Positions 44,438-53,258 of a stretch of DNA of 64,000 nt are shown one piece after another (the first letter of the stretch is position 1; each line of letters opens with the position of its first letter). This DNA comes from Hyphomonadaceae bacterium UBA7672 (GTDB lineage: Bacteria; Pseudomonadota; Alphaproteobacteria; Caulobacterales; Hyphomonadaceae), in contig DLHI01000021.1 in NCBI GenBank assembly GCA_002483135.1, positions 62,242 through 126,241 of the forward strand. The letters are read 5' to 3'. Under the pieces are notes generated by a model. That model saw only the letters and a program-made list of their open reading frames with translations, was not told the DNA's origin and ran no database searches. A program made the position numbers and the translations under genes.

Positions 44438-45214
44438 TTAGTAGAGTGGACCAGCGGTCAAGCTCGACTGGCGAACCGGAAATTTGGCACCGTATTTTTG
44501 AACGACACCTTCTATGACGTCCCGAAACCAAGCAGGTGAGAGTGGATTGACGAACACCGCCTCAACCAATTCAGATACTGAGATTTTTATGCGCGCTCCG
44601 CCACGGCACAGATCGTCTTTGAACAGCAAATTGGGAGCCTTGGGGTGATTTGAGAAGACGGCGCGAACCTCATTCTCATGCTTGAAAGACATTCGCTTGT
44701 GCATGAAGGGGTTGAACAGATTACCTGGATCAAATGCCTCGACATCGTAGTCGATATATTTCACCGCACCCAAATACACATCTTCGGTGAACGCTGCCGC
44801 CAGCTTTGAGTATCGCGTCTGAACGCAGACAGATTCCGCAGATTGGCTGTAGGCTTTCCACATTGCAGCTGATTCATGTTCGTTGATGTGCCAGCAGTTA
44901 ATATACGTATGAGCGCAAAGCAGTTGTCGCTGCTCAGCCAAAACCTTTGCGATGGTGAGAGCTCGCTGGTTTGAAACGCCCGGCCAGACCGGATCGTCAC
45001 CCGGCTTTGCCGTGGCGATCAAGTCTTCCAGGAAATCCTTCGACATGTGCCGAGTAACGGAGCCTTCCAAAGGGTCTCCCAAATTATTGGCCGTGGCGAA
45101 GAAAAGGCGTTCAGACTGCAGAAGGTCAATGAATTTGGCCAGATCCATGTAACGCCACACTCGCACGTTTGGATTTGCGGGTTGCGGAAACGACGGATGC
45201 GGCGGGGCGGCCAT
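44438..45214 (-). CDS. DUF2971 domain-containing protein, cargo at the lepA 3' end
   Basis: 258 aa. N-terminal VWRYMDLAKFIDLLQSERLF and FATANNLGDPLEGS, then CWHINEHESAAMWKAYSQSA, and MSFKHENEVRAVFSNHPKAP are the hallmarks of DUF2971, a family of unknown function. The ATG overlaps the lepA stop (TGATG), so translation is coupled to lepA. The stop lies 3 bp before the outer lepA repeat. Base use is clearly AT-richer than lepA, pointing to transfer. There is no integrase or transposase nearby. Confidence 0.85.
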   Translation of the reverse strand: MAAPPHPSFPQPANPNVRVWRYMDLAKFIDLLQSERLFFATANNLGDPLEGSVTRHMSKDFLEDLIATAKPGDDPVWPGVSNQRALTIAKVLAEQRQLLCAHTYINCWHINEHESAAMWKAYSQSAESVCVQTRYSKLAAAFTEDVYLGAVKYIDYDVEAFDPGNLFNPFMHKRMSFKHENEVRAVFSNHPKAPNLLFKDDLCRGGARIKISVSELVEAVFVNPLSPAWFRDVIEGVVQKYGAKFPVRQSSLTAGPLY

Positions 45215-47022
45215 CAGTCCTCGTCCATCTTCAGCGCTGCAACGAACGCCTCTTGAGGGATCTCGACCTTGCCGAACTGGCGCATGCGCTTCTTGCCCTC
45301 TTTCTGCTTGTCGAGGAGCTTGCGCTTGCGGCTGGCGTCGCCGCCATAGCACTTGGCCGTCACGTCTTTCCGCAGGGCGGAGATGGTTTCGCGCGCAATC
45401 ACCTTGCCGCCGATGGCTGCCTGGATCGGGATCTTGAACATCTGGCGCGGGATCAGGTCCTTCAGCTTCTCGCACATCGCGCGGCCACGCTGTTCGGCGC
45501 GGGCGCGGTGCGTCAACATCGAGAGCGCATCCACCGGCTCGTCATTGACGAGGATCTGCAGCTTGACCAGATCGCCCTCGCGGCGACCGATCTGGTTGTA
45601 GTCGAACGAGGCATAGCCTTTCGAGATCGACTTCAGGCGGTCGTAGAAATCGAAAACCACCTCGTTGAGCGGCAGTTCGTAGCGCAGCATGGCGCGCGCG
45701 CCGACATAGCTCAGCTCTTTTTGGATGCCGCGACGGTCCTGGCACAGCTTGAGAATGCCGCCGAGATATTCGTCTGGCATGAAGATGGTCGCCTCGATCC
45801 ACGGCTCCTCAATGTGGAGGATGGACATCACGTCGGGCATGTCAGCCGGGTTGTGCAGCTCGATCAGATCACCATTGCGCATGTGCAGGCCGTAGACCAC
45901 CGACGGCGCCGTCGCGATCAGGTCGAGATCGAACTCGCGGCTCAGGCGCTCCTGGATGATTTCAAGGTGCAGCAGGCCAAGGAAGCCACAGCGGAAGCCG
46001 AAGCCAAGCGCCGCCGACGTTTCCATCTCGTAGGAAAAGCTCGCATCGTTGAGGCGCAGCTTGCCCACCGCCGCGCGCAGGTCCTCGAACTTCGCCGCGT
46101 CCACCGGGAACAGGCCGCAGAACACCACCGGCTGCACTTCGCGGAAACCGGGCAAGGCCTCGGCCGTCGGTTTGCGTTCGTCGGTGACAGTGTCGCCGAC
46201 CGAGCAGTCGGCCACGGTCTTGATCGAGGCGGTGAAGAAGCCGACTTCGCCAGGCCCGAGTTCATCGGCATCGACCAGCTTGCCGGGGAGGAACACGCCA
46301 ACGCGGTCGAGCGTGTAGTGCGCCCCGGTCTTCATCATCTGCACGGCCTGGCGCTTCTTCAGCGTGCCATCGACAATGCGCACGATAACGACGACGCCGA
46401 GATAGAGGTCGTAATATGCATCGACCAGCAGCGCCTTCAGCGGCGCATCGCGGTCGCCCGTCTTCGGCGGCGGCAGGCGCGTGACGATGGCTTCAAGCAC
46501 GGTGTCGACGCCGATGCCGGTCTTGGCGGAAATCTCCAGCGCGTCGGACGCGTCGAGCCCGATAACGTCCTCGATCTGTTGCTTCACACGCGGCACGTCG
46601 GCCGCCGGCAGATCCACCTTGTTGAGAACGGGCACGATTTCATGGTTCGCGTCGATCGCCTTGTAGACGTTGGCCAGCGTCTGCGCTTCCACGCCTTGGG
46701 ACGAGTCGACCACCAGCAGCGAGCCTTCGCAGGCGGCAAGACAGCGCGAGACCTCGTACGCGAAGTCGACGTGTCCGGGCGTATCCATCAGGTTGAGGAT
46801 GTAGGTCTCGCCATCCTGCGCCTTGTAGTCGAGGCGCACAGTCTGCGCCTTGATGGTGATGCCCCGCTCCTTCTCGATATCCATCGTATCGAGGACCTGT
46901 TCGGTCATTTCGCGCGCGGCAAGGCCGCCCGTCATCTGGATGATGCGGTCCGCCAGCGTCGACTTGCCGTGGTCGATGTGGGCGATGATGGAGAAGTTTC
47001 GGATCTTGTCGCGGGGAGTCAT
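45214..47022 (-). CDS. lepA: Elongation factor 4 (LepA)
   Basis: 602 aa, full length for LepA, a ribosome-associated GTPase. G motifs: AHIDHGKSTLADRI (G1), GITIKAQTVRL (G2), LMDTPGHVDFAYEV (G3), VPVLNKVDLPAADVP (G4), EISAKTGIGV (G5). The LepA-specific C-terminal domain ends KVEIPQEAFVAALKMDED. The last 47 codons lie in the inner copy of a 141-bp repeat, so this coding end was probably supplied by the inserted element. Confidence 0.96.
   Translation of the reverse strand: MTPRDKIRNFSIIAHIDHGKSTLADRIIQMTGGLAAREMTEQVLDTMDIEKERGITIKAQTVRLDYKAQDGETYILNLMDTPGHVDFAYEVSRCLAACEGSLLVVDSSQGVEAQTLANVYKAIDANHEIVPVLNKVDLPAADVPRVKQQIEDVIGLDASDALEISAKTGIGVDTVLEAIVTRLPPPKTGDRDAPLKALLVDAYYDLYLGVVVIVRIVDGTLKKRQAVQMMKTGAHYTLDRVGVFLPGKLVDADELGPGEVGFFTASIKTVADCSVGDTVTDERKPTAEALPGFREVQPVVFCGLFPVDAAKFEDLRAAVGKLRLNDASFSYEMETSAALGFGFRCGFLGLLHLEIIQERLSREFDLDLIATAPSVVYGLHMRNGDLIELHNPADMPDVMSILHIEEPWIEATIFMPDEYLGGILKLCQDRRGIQKELSYVGARAMLRYELPLNEVVFDFYDRLKSISKGYASFDYNQIGRREGDLVKLQILVNDEPVDALSMLTHRARAEQRGRAMCEKLKDLIPRQMFKIPIQAAIGGKVIARETISALRKDVTAKCYGGDASRKRKLLDKQKEGKKRMRQFGKVEIPQEAFVAALKMDED
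45217..45357 (-). repeat. Duplicated lepA 3' end (inner, in-gene copy)
   Basis: 141 bp forming the functional 3' end of lepA. The matching copy is at 44294-44434; together they bracket 782 bp (44435-45216) that hold only the DUF2971 gene. Confidence 0.92.
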
Positions 47023-47170
47023 GAGCGGCGCACTACCATTGCGCGTGGAATGCGCAAGAGTTCCTGTGGCCGCCGGCCTCCGGATGCCACTGCATCAACT
47101 TCTTGAAAACGCCATTTTCCCGGCAATAAGTTGGTTATCAGCGACTTTTCCCTGCTCGGGGGGACCTCCA

Positions 47171-48013
47171 ATGGCCAACGATTCCGGCGCAAGGCCGCCC
47201 CTTCAGGTCGTTCCCACCGAGGGTTCGCCCGAACCCCCGCAGAATCAAAGGGTCGAGCTGGCCCATCACCAGCGTCTGATGGAGGTCATCAGGGCCCAGT
47301 ACCAACCCCGCAGCGCTCATCTGGCCGGCCAGCAGGGCCAGACGATGCGAACGCTCGGCGAGATCAAGGACGAGGAAAACCGCGAGCCGCGCTATTCCTC
47401 CCACTTCTTCTACTGGCCGTTCCTCGCCCTGCTCGCCCTGTGCGAAGTGCCGGTCAACCGCTTCAGCTTCGAGTTGTTCTTCCGGGAAAGCCCCACGATC
47501 GCCATGGTGGTCGCCGGCCTCGTCGGCGTGGTGCTGATGGGCCTCGCCCATGGCGTCGGCACGGTTCTGCGCCACTTCGGATACAACTGGAGGCGTGGAT
47601 CGCGCTGGGTCAGCATCGTCTGGCTTGCCGTGTTCGTCGCCATGATCGGGTCGCTGGTTTACGGGGTCTCCGTCTTCCGCCAGGGCTATCTCACCTTCGT
47701 CCAGCAGCCTGACCCCACCTTCGCCCAGATGCTGCAGGACCAGCAGATCGGCCGCGTGGCGGTCACTGCACTCCAGGGCGGCCTGGGCGCCGAGGGCTGG
47801 ATATTCCTCGCGCTCAATCTCGCCATCGTGGTCGTGGGTGTCAGCGCCGCCTATTTCTGCCACGACCCCCACCCGGATTACGAGAAGGTTGATCGTGAAC
47901 GGCGCAAGCTCGTGAAAGCGATCGGCGCGCTCGAAGCGCGCCGTGGCAAAGCCGAAGCGCGCGAGAAGGATCGCCACGCCCGTGTCATGCGCCGGCTTGG
48001 CGCGGTGCAATAG
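47171..48013 (+). CDS. Membrane protein with cytoplasmic coiled tail, unknown function
   Basis: 280 aa. N-terminal hydrophilic 85 residues; TM segments at FFYWPFLALLALCEVPVNRF, IAMVVAGLVGVVLMGLAHGV, VSIVWLAVFVAMIGSLVYGV and WIFLALNLAIVVVGVSAAYF; then a basic Lys/Arg/Glu-rich helix. No family recognised. Divergent from lepA and followed closely by the VWA-like lipoprotein, so probably an operon. Confidence 0.7.
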   Translation: MANDSGARPPLQVVPTEGSPEPPQNQRVELAHHQRLMEVIRAQYQPRSAHLAGQQGQTMRTLGEIKDEENREPRYSSHFFYWPFLALLALCEVPVNRFSFELFFRESPTIAMVVAGLVGVVLMGLAHGVGTVLRHFGYNWRRGSRWVSIVWLAVFVAMIGSLVYGVSVFRQGYLTFVQQPDPTFAQMLQDQQIGRVAVTALQGGLGAEGWIFLALNLAIVVVGVSAAYFCHDPHPDYEKVDRERRKLVKAIGALEARRGKAEAREKDRHARVMRRLGAVQ

Positions 48014-48029
48014 GGTGAGCACGGGGCGA

Positions 48030-48833
48030 ATGTCTTCGAAGGTCGCCAGCGCCGCTGGATGTATCGCGCTTGCGACGGCCCTGCTTGCGTTGGCCGGGTG
48101 CGATGACCCTGGCGCCCATGCGGGCGGTGGGCCCAACAGCCGCGCGGCCTACTGCGAGTATGGCAAGAACGCTGCCCTCTTTCTCGTCGATCGCACGACA
48201 CAGTATGACGAGACAGATCAGCGCGTGATGGTCGAGAGCATAGGCTCGGTGATCGACAGTCTGGGGACCGGTGATCGCTTCGTGCTGGCGACCATCGATT
48301 CACACTACACCGGCTCCGAGCCGCTGGCGAACGAATGCAAGCCCGGCTGTCCGGCGCAGGGCGCCCTTGAGGCGGTGACGGGCGGCTGCAGCGGGATGAT
48401 CGCCCAGGCCGATCTGCGTACCTTCAAGACCCAGCTTGCCGAAGGGGTTCGCCCGCTCGCAACGACAAACGAAGAAGCGAAATTCTCCGACATTGCCGGC
48501 ACCATCGCGCAATGGACCCAGAGCCCGCCAGCCGGCAAGCCGTTCAACCAGGTCTATATCTTCTCGGATATGCTGGAGAACAGCCAGGCGATACCCTGGT
48601 CGAAGTTCAAGACCATTGAGCCCGCGGACGCCATCGCCCGCATGACCGAGCTGAACCGCCTTCCATCTGTCGAAGGCGCGACGGTGCGTATCGTCGGCTT
48701 TGGGCGCCTGCACGATCCCGGCCGCCCTCCGCTCGCCGCAGACCAGGACGCCCGCTTCCGCACCTTCTGGAGCGACTACTTCAAGGCCGGCGGCGCCACG
48801 AGCGTCACGTTCGAGGGGGCGATCAGGAACTGA
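48030..48833 (+). CDS. VWA-like lipoprotein
   Basis: About 267 aa with lipobox LLALAGC. The mature domain reads like a von Willebrand A fold: ALFLVDRTTQYDETDQR (a MIDAS-type strand with DRTTQ in place of DxSxS), GDRFVLATIDSHYTG, then QVYIFSDMLENSQ and VRIVGFGRLHDP. An in-frame GTG at 48015 is an alternative start. It follows the membrane protein by a few bases, so both may form one envelope complex. Partner unknown. Confidence 0.65.
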   Translation: MSSKVASAAGCIALATALLALAGCDDPGAHAGGGPNSRAAYCEYGKNAALFLVDRTTQYDETDQRVMVESIGSVIDSLGTGDRFVLATIDSHYTGSEPLANECKPGCPAQGALEAVTGGCSGMIAQADLRTFKTQLAEGVRPLATTNEEAKFSDIAGTIAQWTQSPPAGKPFNQVYIFSDMLENSQAIPWSKFKTIEPADAIARMTELNRLPSVEGATVRIVGFGRLHDPGRPPLAADQDARFRTFWSDYFKAGGATSVTFEGAIRN

Positions 48834-48868
48834 CCTGATGATGGCGCGCATGTTGCGCCTCCGGCCCC

Positions 48869-49840
48869 ATGGATCAGAGACACCGCCCCGACCCGGATCG
48901 TCTTTCCCGCCCGGCGCGAATCCCGGCCTGGCAGGTCGCCGCGCTGGCGTGCAGCGCGCTCGTGATCCTGGGCCTCGCCGTGCTGCTGGGAATCGGTCAG
49001 CCAACCGCAAATGACCAGCGGGCCATCGCCGCCCGCGAACACCCCTCCCAACAGACGCCGGAAGCGATGGCCGCCCTGCCCGAACCCGGTCCCGTCGCCG
49101 ACCCCGAAGCAGGCGCCGCACCTGCCGCTGCAGCCGCCGCTCCCCCGCCGCGAATTCAGTCCGGCGTCACGTTCGTCGACCGCTTCGACCGGGCCGACAT
49201 CACCGACCGCTGGTTCCTGTCCGACGGCTGGTCGAACGGCCCGTGGATGGCGAATGACTGGCGCGCCAGCGAGGTCGAGATCACGCCGGACGGCGTGTCC
49301 CTTCATCTCCGCAAGGCGCCCGCCGGTTCGGAGTTCGAATACGCTGGCGCCGAAATCCGTACGCACGACTTCTTCCGCTACGGCTATTTCGAAGCGCGCA
49401 TGCGCGTGCCGCGCGGCAGCGGCGTGATCACCGGGATGTTCACCTATGCAGACCGCACCGAAACCATGAAACCCAACGAGATCGACATCGAGATCCTCGG
49501 CCGCGCGCCGAAGGTCGCCGAACTCACCGTCCACGAGAGCGGCAAGGCGACCTCGCACAAATACACCATGCCCTTCGACTCATCCGACGGCTTCCATACC
49601 TATGCCTTCGACTGGCAACCGGGCCACGTTCGCTGGTACGTCGATGGCAAGCTCGTCCATGCAGAAGCCGGTAGCGCGGCGCAGCGCGTGGTGCGCCCCC
49701 AGCAACTCCTCTTCAGCGTGTGGGGCAGCAAGAAACTCGCTGCGTGGGCCGGCGAGCTTCGCCCGTCGGACGCACCCTGGCGGCTCGACATCGCCTGCGT
49801 CGCCTATTCGCCCACCTTCACCGCTCCGCTCTGTGACTGA
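48869..49840 (+). CDS. Glycoside hydrolase family 16 beta-glucanase
   Basis: 323 aa. One N-terminal TM anchor (VAALACSALVILGLAVLLGI), a Pro/Ala-rich linker, then a GH16 domain. The catalytic signature NEIDIEILG gives the ExDxxE nucleophile and acid/base at about residue 207. YGYFEARMRVPRGSGVITGM and YAFDWQPGHVRWYVDGKLVH are conserved GH16 strands. Lichenase, laminarinase and ExoK-like succinoglycan depolymerase are all possible. It stays in the cell envelope. Confidence 0.87.
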   Translation: MDQRHRPDPDRLSRPARIPAWQVAALACSALVILGLAVLLGIGQPTANDQRAIAAREHPSQQTPEAMAALPEPGPVADPEAGAAPAAAAAAPPPRIQSGVTFVDRFDRADITDRWFLSDGWSNGPWMANDWRASEVEITPDGVSLHLRKAPAGSEFEYAGAEIRTHDFFRYGYFEARMRVPRGSGVITGMFTYADRTETMKPNEIDIEILGRAPKVAELTVHESGKATSHKYTMPFDSSDGFHTYAFDWQPGHVRWYVDGKLVHAEAGSAAQRVVRPQQLLFSVWGSKKLAAWAGELRPSDAPWRLDIACVAYSPTFTAPLCD

Positions 49841-50014
49841 GCCTCCGGTCAGCCTTTCCCAGCGGAATTGCGCTCTGTAACGCTTTGTTGCTGACACGTT
49901 GTTGATCGCGCGGCCCTGCAGGCGCGTTGCTGCGAACACGACTTTCCGGTATCAACCTAACCAATTGTGACGATCCCGCAGATGGATCGCGCAGCAGCGC
50001 TGGAAGGAAATCAC

Positions 50015-52003
50015 ATGAAAGCCAGAACCCTCGGTTTGGCGTTGGCCTCGGCCGCCGCCATCGCCATGATCGCAGCGGGCGTCGCAGCCAACGGCCAGGT
50101 CGTCGGCGCCAACGTATCGGCGAGCCAGCTTAAGGCGCCCGAACGCGCCGACAACTTCCGCCTCGTCGACCAGAATTCGCGTGCTCACCTTCTGGCCTAC
50201 TACAAGTACGCCCCGGCAATCGTGATCGTCAGCCACGCCACCGGCTCGGCCGACATGAACGATGCGGCGCTCACGCTCCGCAACCTGCAGGCATCCTTCA
50301 AGACGTCCGGTGCAGAGCTCCTGTTCATCAACTCCACACCCGGCGTGAAACGCGAAGCCATCTCCGCCGACATGAAAGCGCTCGGCCTCGACGCTCCCGT
50401 GATGATGGACGACACCCAGCTCATCGGCGAAAGTCTCGGCATCAGCCACGTCGCCCAGGCGCTGGTGATCGATCCGCGCACGATGAAGATCGTCTACTCC
50501 GGCCCGATTGCGGGCCACCTATCCGGCAAGACCGGCGGCGACAAGACCGCCTACGTCGCCGACGCCGTCGCCGCCCTGGTCAAGGGCCAGCCGGTGAAGA
50601 TCGCGACGGCCGAACTCGCCACCGCGCCCATCGCCTTCCCGAACCGCGACGCCAAGGCGAGCCACGTCAACATCTCGTACGAGAAAGACATCTCGCCGAT
50701 CCTCGCGAAGAACTGCGTCGCCTGCCACTCCGAAGGCGGTATCGGCCCGTTCGCGATGAACAGCTACGAGATGGTCAAGCAGTTCTCGGGCATGATCCGC
50801 GAGTCAATCCGCACGGACCGCATGCCGCCCTTCCACGCCGATCCGCATGTCGGCCAGTTCACCGGCGACATGAACCTCTCGCCGAAGGACACGCAGACCC
50901 TGATCCACTGGATCGAGGCCGGCGCCCCGCGCGGCACAGGCTCCGACCCGCTGAAGATCAACGCCAAACCCGCCCCGGAATGGGAACTCGGCACGCCTGA
51001 CTATGTCATTGAACTGCCGGCCTACACCGTGCCCGCCTCGGGCGTCGTCGACTACCAGAACCCGGTCGTCCTCAACCAGTTGCCCCAGGGCCGCTGGCTG
51101 CGCGCCTCCACGGTGAAGCCGTCCGACCGCCAGGCCGTTCACCATCTGCTCTCGAACGGTGTTGGCGGCTACGCCGTCGGCGCCGAGACGTCGAAGTATC
51201 CGGAAGGCACTGGCACCTGGGTCGCCCCGGGCCAGAAGTTCCAGTTCCAGATGCACTACACGCCCTATGGCAAGGAGACGGTCGAGAAGACCCGCGTCGG
51301 CCTCTACTTCTATCCGGAAGGTTCGCCCCCGGAGATCATGCGCCGCTCGGCCGTGATCGCCAACGCCGGCATCGAGATCCCGCCGAACACGCCGCGTCAC
51401 GAGGAGACCGCCTACATCACCTTCCCCGAGAAGGCGACGCTGTTCTCGATCTTCCCGCACGCTCACTATCGCGGCGACAGCATGGCTATCTCCCTGCTGC
51501 GTCCGGGCGCGACGAGCGAGGAACTCATCCTCTCCATCCCGAAATACGACTTCAACTGGCAGCGCGGCTATGACTTCAAGGAGCCAATCAGCATCGCACC
51601 GGGCACGAAGCTGATCACGCGCTATGTCTACGACAACTCAGCCAACAACCCGGCCAACCCGGATCCGACCATCAAGGTCACCTGGGGCGAGCAGTCGTGG
51701 GAAGAGATGCAGTACACCGCACTCGGCTTCCGCTGGGACGACGAGACCGTCGCCAACCGCAAGAACGACTACCAGACGCGCCTTGAGGACTCGCGCGCCA
51801 TGGGTATCATGGACACGAACCTCGACGACAAGGTCGCCAAGTCCGAGGTTCGTGGCCGCATGGCGCAGATGCTGCTCGCCAACTGGGACATGGCCGACAC
51901 CAACAAGGATGGCTATCTGACCGCCAACGAGATGACGGCGATCAACCAGTTCATGAACCGCCGCATCCGCGAGGCGCAGGCCCAGCAGAGCGTCGGCCAG
52001 TAA
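50015..52003 (+). CDS. Redoxin / cytochrome c / Cu monooxygenase-like / EF-hand fusion
   Basis: 662 aa, exported (signal peptide to about residue 28). Order: thioredoxin-like redoxin domain (about 35-190) without a visible CxxC; a c-type heme site NCVACHSEGG (about 232-240) in a short cytochrome region; a two-part copper type-II ascorbate-dependent monooxygenase-like domain with QAVHHLLSN, FQFQMHYTP and FPHAHYRGD as copper ligands; and a C-terminal pair of EF-hands (DTNLDDKVAKSE, DTNKDGYLTANE). GGAAGG precedes ATG 50015. The substrate is unknown; it is probably a periplasmic redox enzyme. Confidence 0.8.
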   Translation: MKARTLGLALASAAAIAMIAAGVAANGQVVGANVSASQLKAPERADNFRLVDQNSRAHLLAYYKYAPAIVIVSHATGSADMNDAALTLRNLQASFKTSGAELLFINSTPGVKREAISADMKALGLDAPVMMDDTQLIGESLGISHVAQALVIDPRTMKIVYSGPIAGHLSGKTGGDKTAYVADAVAALVKGQPVKIATAELATAPIAFPNRDAKASHVNISYEKDISPILAKNCVACHSEGGIGPFAMNSYEMVKQFSGMIRESIRTDRMPPFHADPHVGQFTGDMNLSPKDTQTLIHWIEAGAPRGTGSDPLKINAKPAPEWELGTPDYVIELPAYTVPASGVVDYQNPVVLNQLPQGRWLRASTVKPSDRQAVHHLLSNGVGGYAVGAETSKYPEGTGTWVAPGQKFQFQMHYTPYGKETVEKTRVGLYFYPEGSPPEIMRRSAVIANAGIEIPPNTPRHEETAYITFPEKATLFSIFPHAHYRGDSMAISLLRPGATSEELILSIPKYDFNWQRGYDFKEPISIAPGTKLITRYVYDNSANNPANPDPTIKVTWGEQSWEEMQYTALGFRWDDETVANRKNDYQTRLEDSRAMGIMDTNLDDKVAKSEVRGRMAQMLLANWDMADTNKDGYLTANEMTAINQFMNRRIREAQAQQSVGQ

Positions 52004-52024
52004 GAGCTGTTGGACGAAAAACGG

Positions 52025-52057
52025 AACAGGCGGGCCGCAAGGTCCGCCTGTTTTCGA
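52025..52057 (+). terminator. Rho-independent terminator
   Basis: Stem AACAGGCGG / CCGCCTGTT extended by GCC/GGT around a GCAA loop, followed by TTTTCGACTTT. It ends the redoxin-monooxygenase transcript. Confidence 0.8.
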
Positions 52058-52078
52058 CTTTAAAGCCCGAAACTATCC

Positions 52079-52198
52079 CGCTCATCCTGACGAAAGTCAG
52101 GATCCAGGGACAGTCTCGCTCCTCGAACAGACTTGAAGCTTCACGCCGGAACAAGCCTCGCAGTCAGCACTGGGTCCTGACTTTCGTCAGGACGAGCG
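52079..52198. repeat. REP-like nested palindrome
   Basis: 29-bp arms (52079-52107 and 52170-52198) with two mismatches. Each arm is itself a hairpin TCCTGAC-GAAA-GTCAGGA. It lies between the convergent redoxin-fusion and CFA-synthase-like genes. Confidence 0.75.
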
Positions 52199-52235
52199 CG
52201 GTTGGACCTGTGTTTCAACCCTCACCGCTCCAGCC

Positions 52236-53258
52236 TCACACCGGCTTCAGCCGATGGTGGACCACGCCCCACTCATTGCCGCCGGCATGGCCGAACAGCC
52301 CGGCAGTCGCGAGGAAGAACAGCCGCCAGCGGTTCTCCCACAGGCGCGCATCCACGCCGTAGACCTTCGCAAGGATCGGACGGATTGCCTCGCGATTGGC
52401 GTCAAAATTCTTCAGCCAGTCGAGCGCCGTGCGCTGGTAGTTCCTGCCATTCCACCACCACTCATGCTCCACCGAGAACAGGTCCGGAAAATTGCCGGCA
52501 AGGTCACGGCTCGGCATCACGCCGCCCGCAAAGAAATGATGCGCCACCCAGTCGGCCGGATCGTTCACGTCGAACCGGTATGGCGCCGTGCGATGCGCGA
52601 ACACATGCATCAGCATCTTCCCATCCGGCTTCAGCCACCGCCTGCAACGCTCCAGCAGAGCCCGCCAGTTCGACATGTGCTCGAACATTTCCACCGAGAC
52701 GATGCGATCGAACTTCTCGTCCGTGTCGAACACATTCATGTCCGCCATCACGATGCGCAGGTTGGTCAGCCCCTGCCGCGCCGCGCTCGCCTCGATATGC
52801 GCACGCTGGCTGGCCGAGTTGGAGACCGCCATGATCTTCGCGCTGGGATACCGCGCGGCCATGAACAGCGACATCGATCCCCAGCCGCATCCAAGCTCGA
52901 GGATATGCTGCCCATCCGCGAGTTCGGCATTGGCGCATGTCTGCTGCAACGCGCGCACTTCCGCCTGCGCCAGCGTTTCGCCTGCCTCGTAGAGACAGCT
53001 CGAATACTTGAAGCGCGGCCCGAGACACAGAGCAAAGAACTCCGCCGGCACCTCATAGTGCTGCGCGTTGGCGTCCACCGTGTGCGTGGCGATCGGATGG
53101 GCCCGCATGTCCTCGGCAAAGCGCGCCGAAGCGTCGGCCGGAGTATGCTTCAGGTGGCGCCTCACATTCCCGACCAGGAACGACACCGCGCCCTTGCGCA
53201 CAATGTCGGGCAATGGCGCGCCTTCAAAGGCGATAATCGCGCGCGATACAAAGCTCAT
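52236..53258 (-). CDS. Cyclopropane-fatty-acyl-phospholipid synthase-like methyltransferase
   Basis: 340 aa. Family features: HYEVPAEFFALCLGPRFKYS (lipid-binding start), ILELGCGWGSMSLFMA (SAM loop), DRIVSVEMFEHMSNW (catalytic-region Glu), and FFAGGVMPSRDLAGNF. It alkylates unsaturated or modified acyl chains of membrane phospholipids. Its ATG overlaps the stop of the DUF1295 gene, a frequent partner in lipid modification operons. Cyclopropane formation versus simple methylation cannot be told. Confidence 0.85.
   Translation of the reverse strand: MSFVSRAIIAFEGAPLPDIVRKGAVSFLVGNVRRHLKHTPADASARFAEDMRAHPIATHTVDANAQHYEVPAEFFALCLGPRFKYSSCLYEAGETLAQAEVRALQQTCANAELADGQHILELGCGWGSMSLFMAARYPSAKIMAVSNSASQRAHIEASAARQGLTNLRIVMADMNVFDTDEKFDRIVSVEMFEHMSNWRALLERCRRWLKPDGKMLMHVFAHRTAPYRFDVNDPADWVAHHFFAGGVMPSRDLAGNFPDLFSVEHEWWWNGRNYQRTALDWLKNFDANREAIRPILAKVYGVDARLWENRWRLFFLATAGLFGHAGGNEWGVVHHRLKPV

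Noticed and set aside
45169..47106. 645-codon plus-strand ORF opposite lepA
   Set aside because: Antisense shadow of lepA caused by high GC; no family features and Arg/Gln/His-rich composition.
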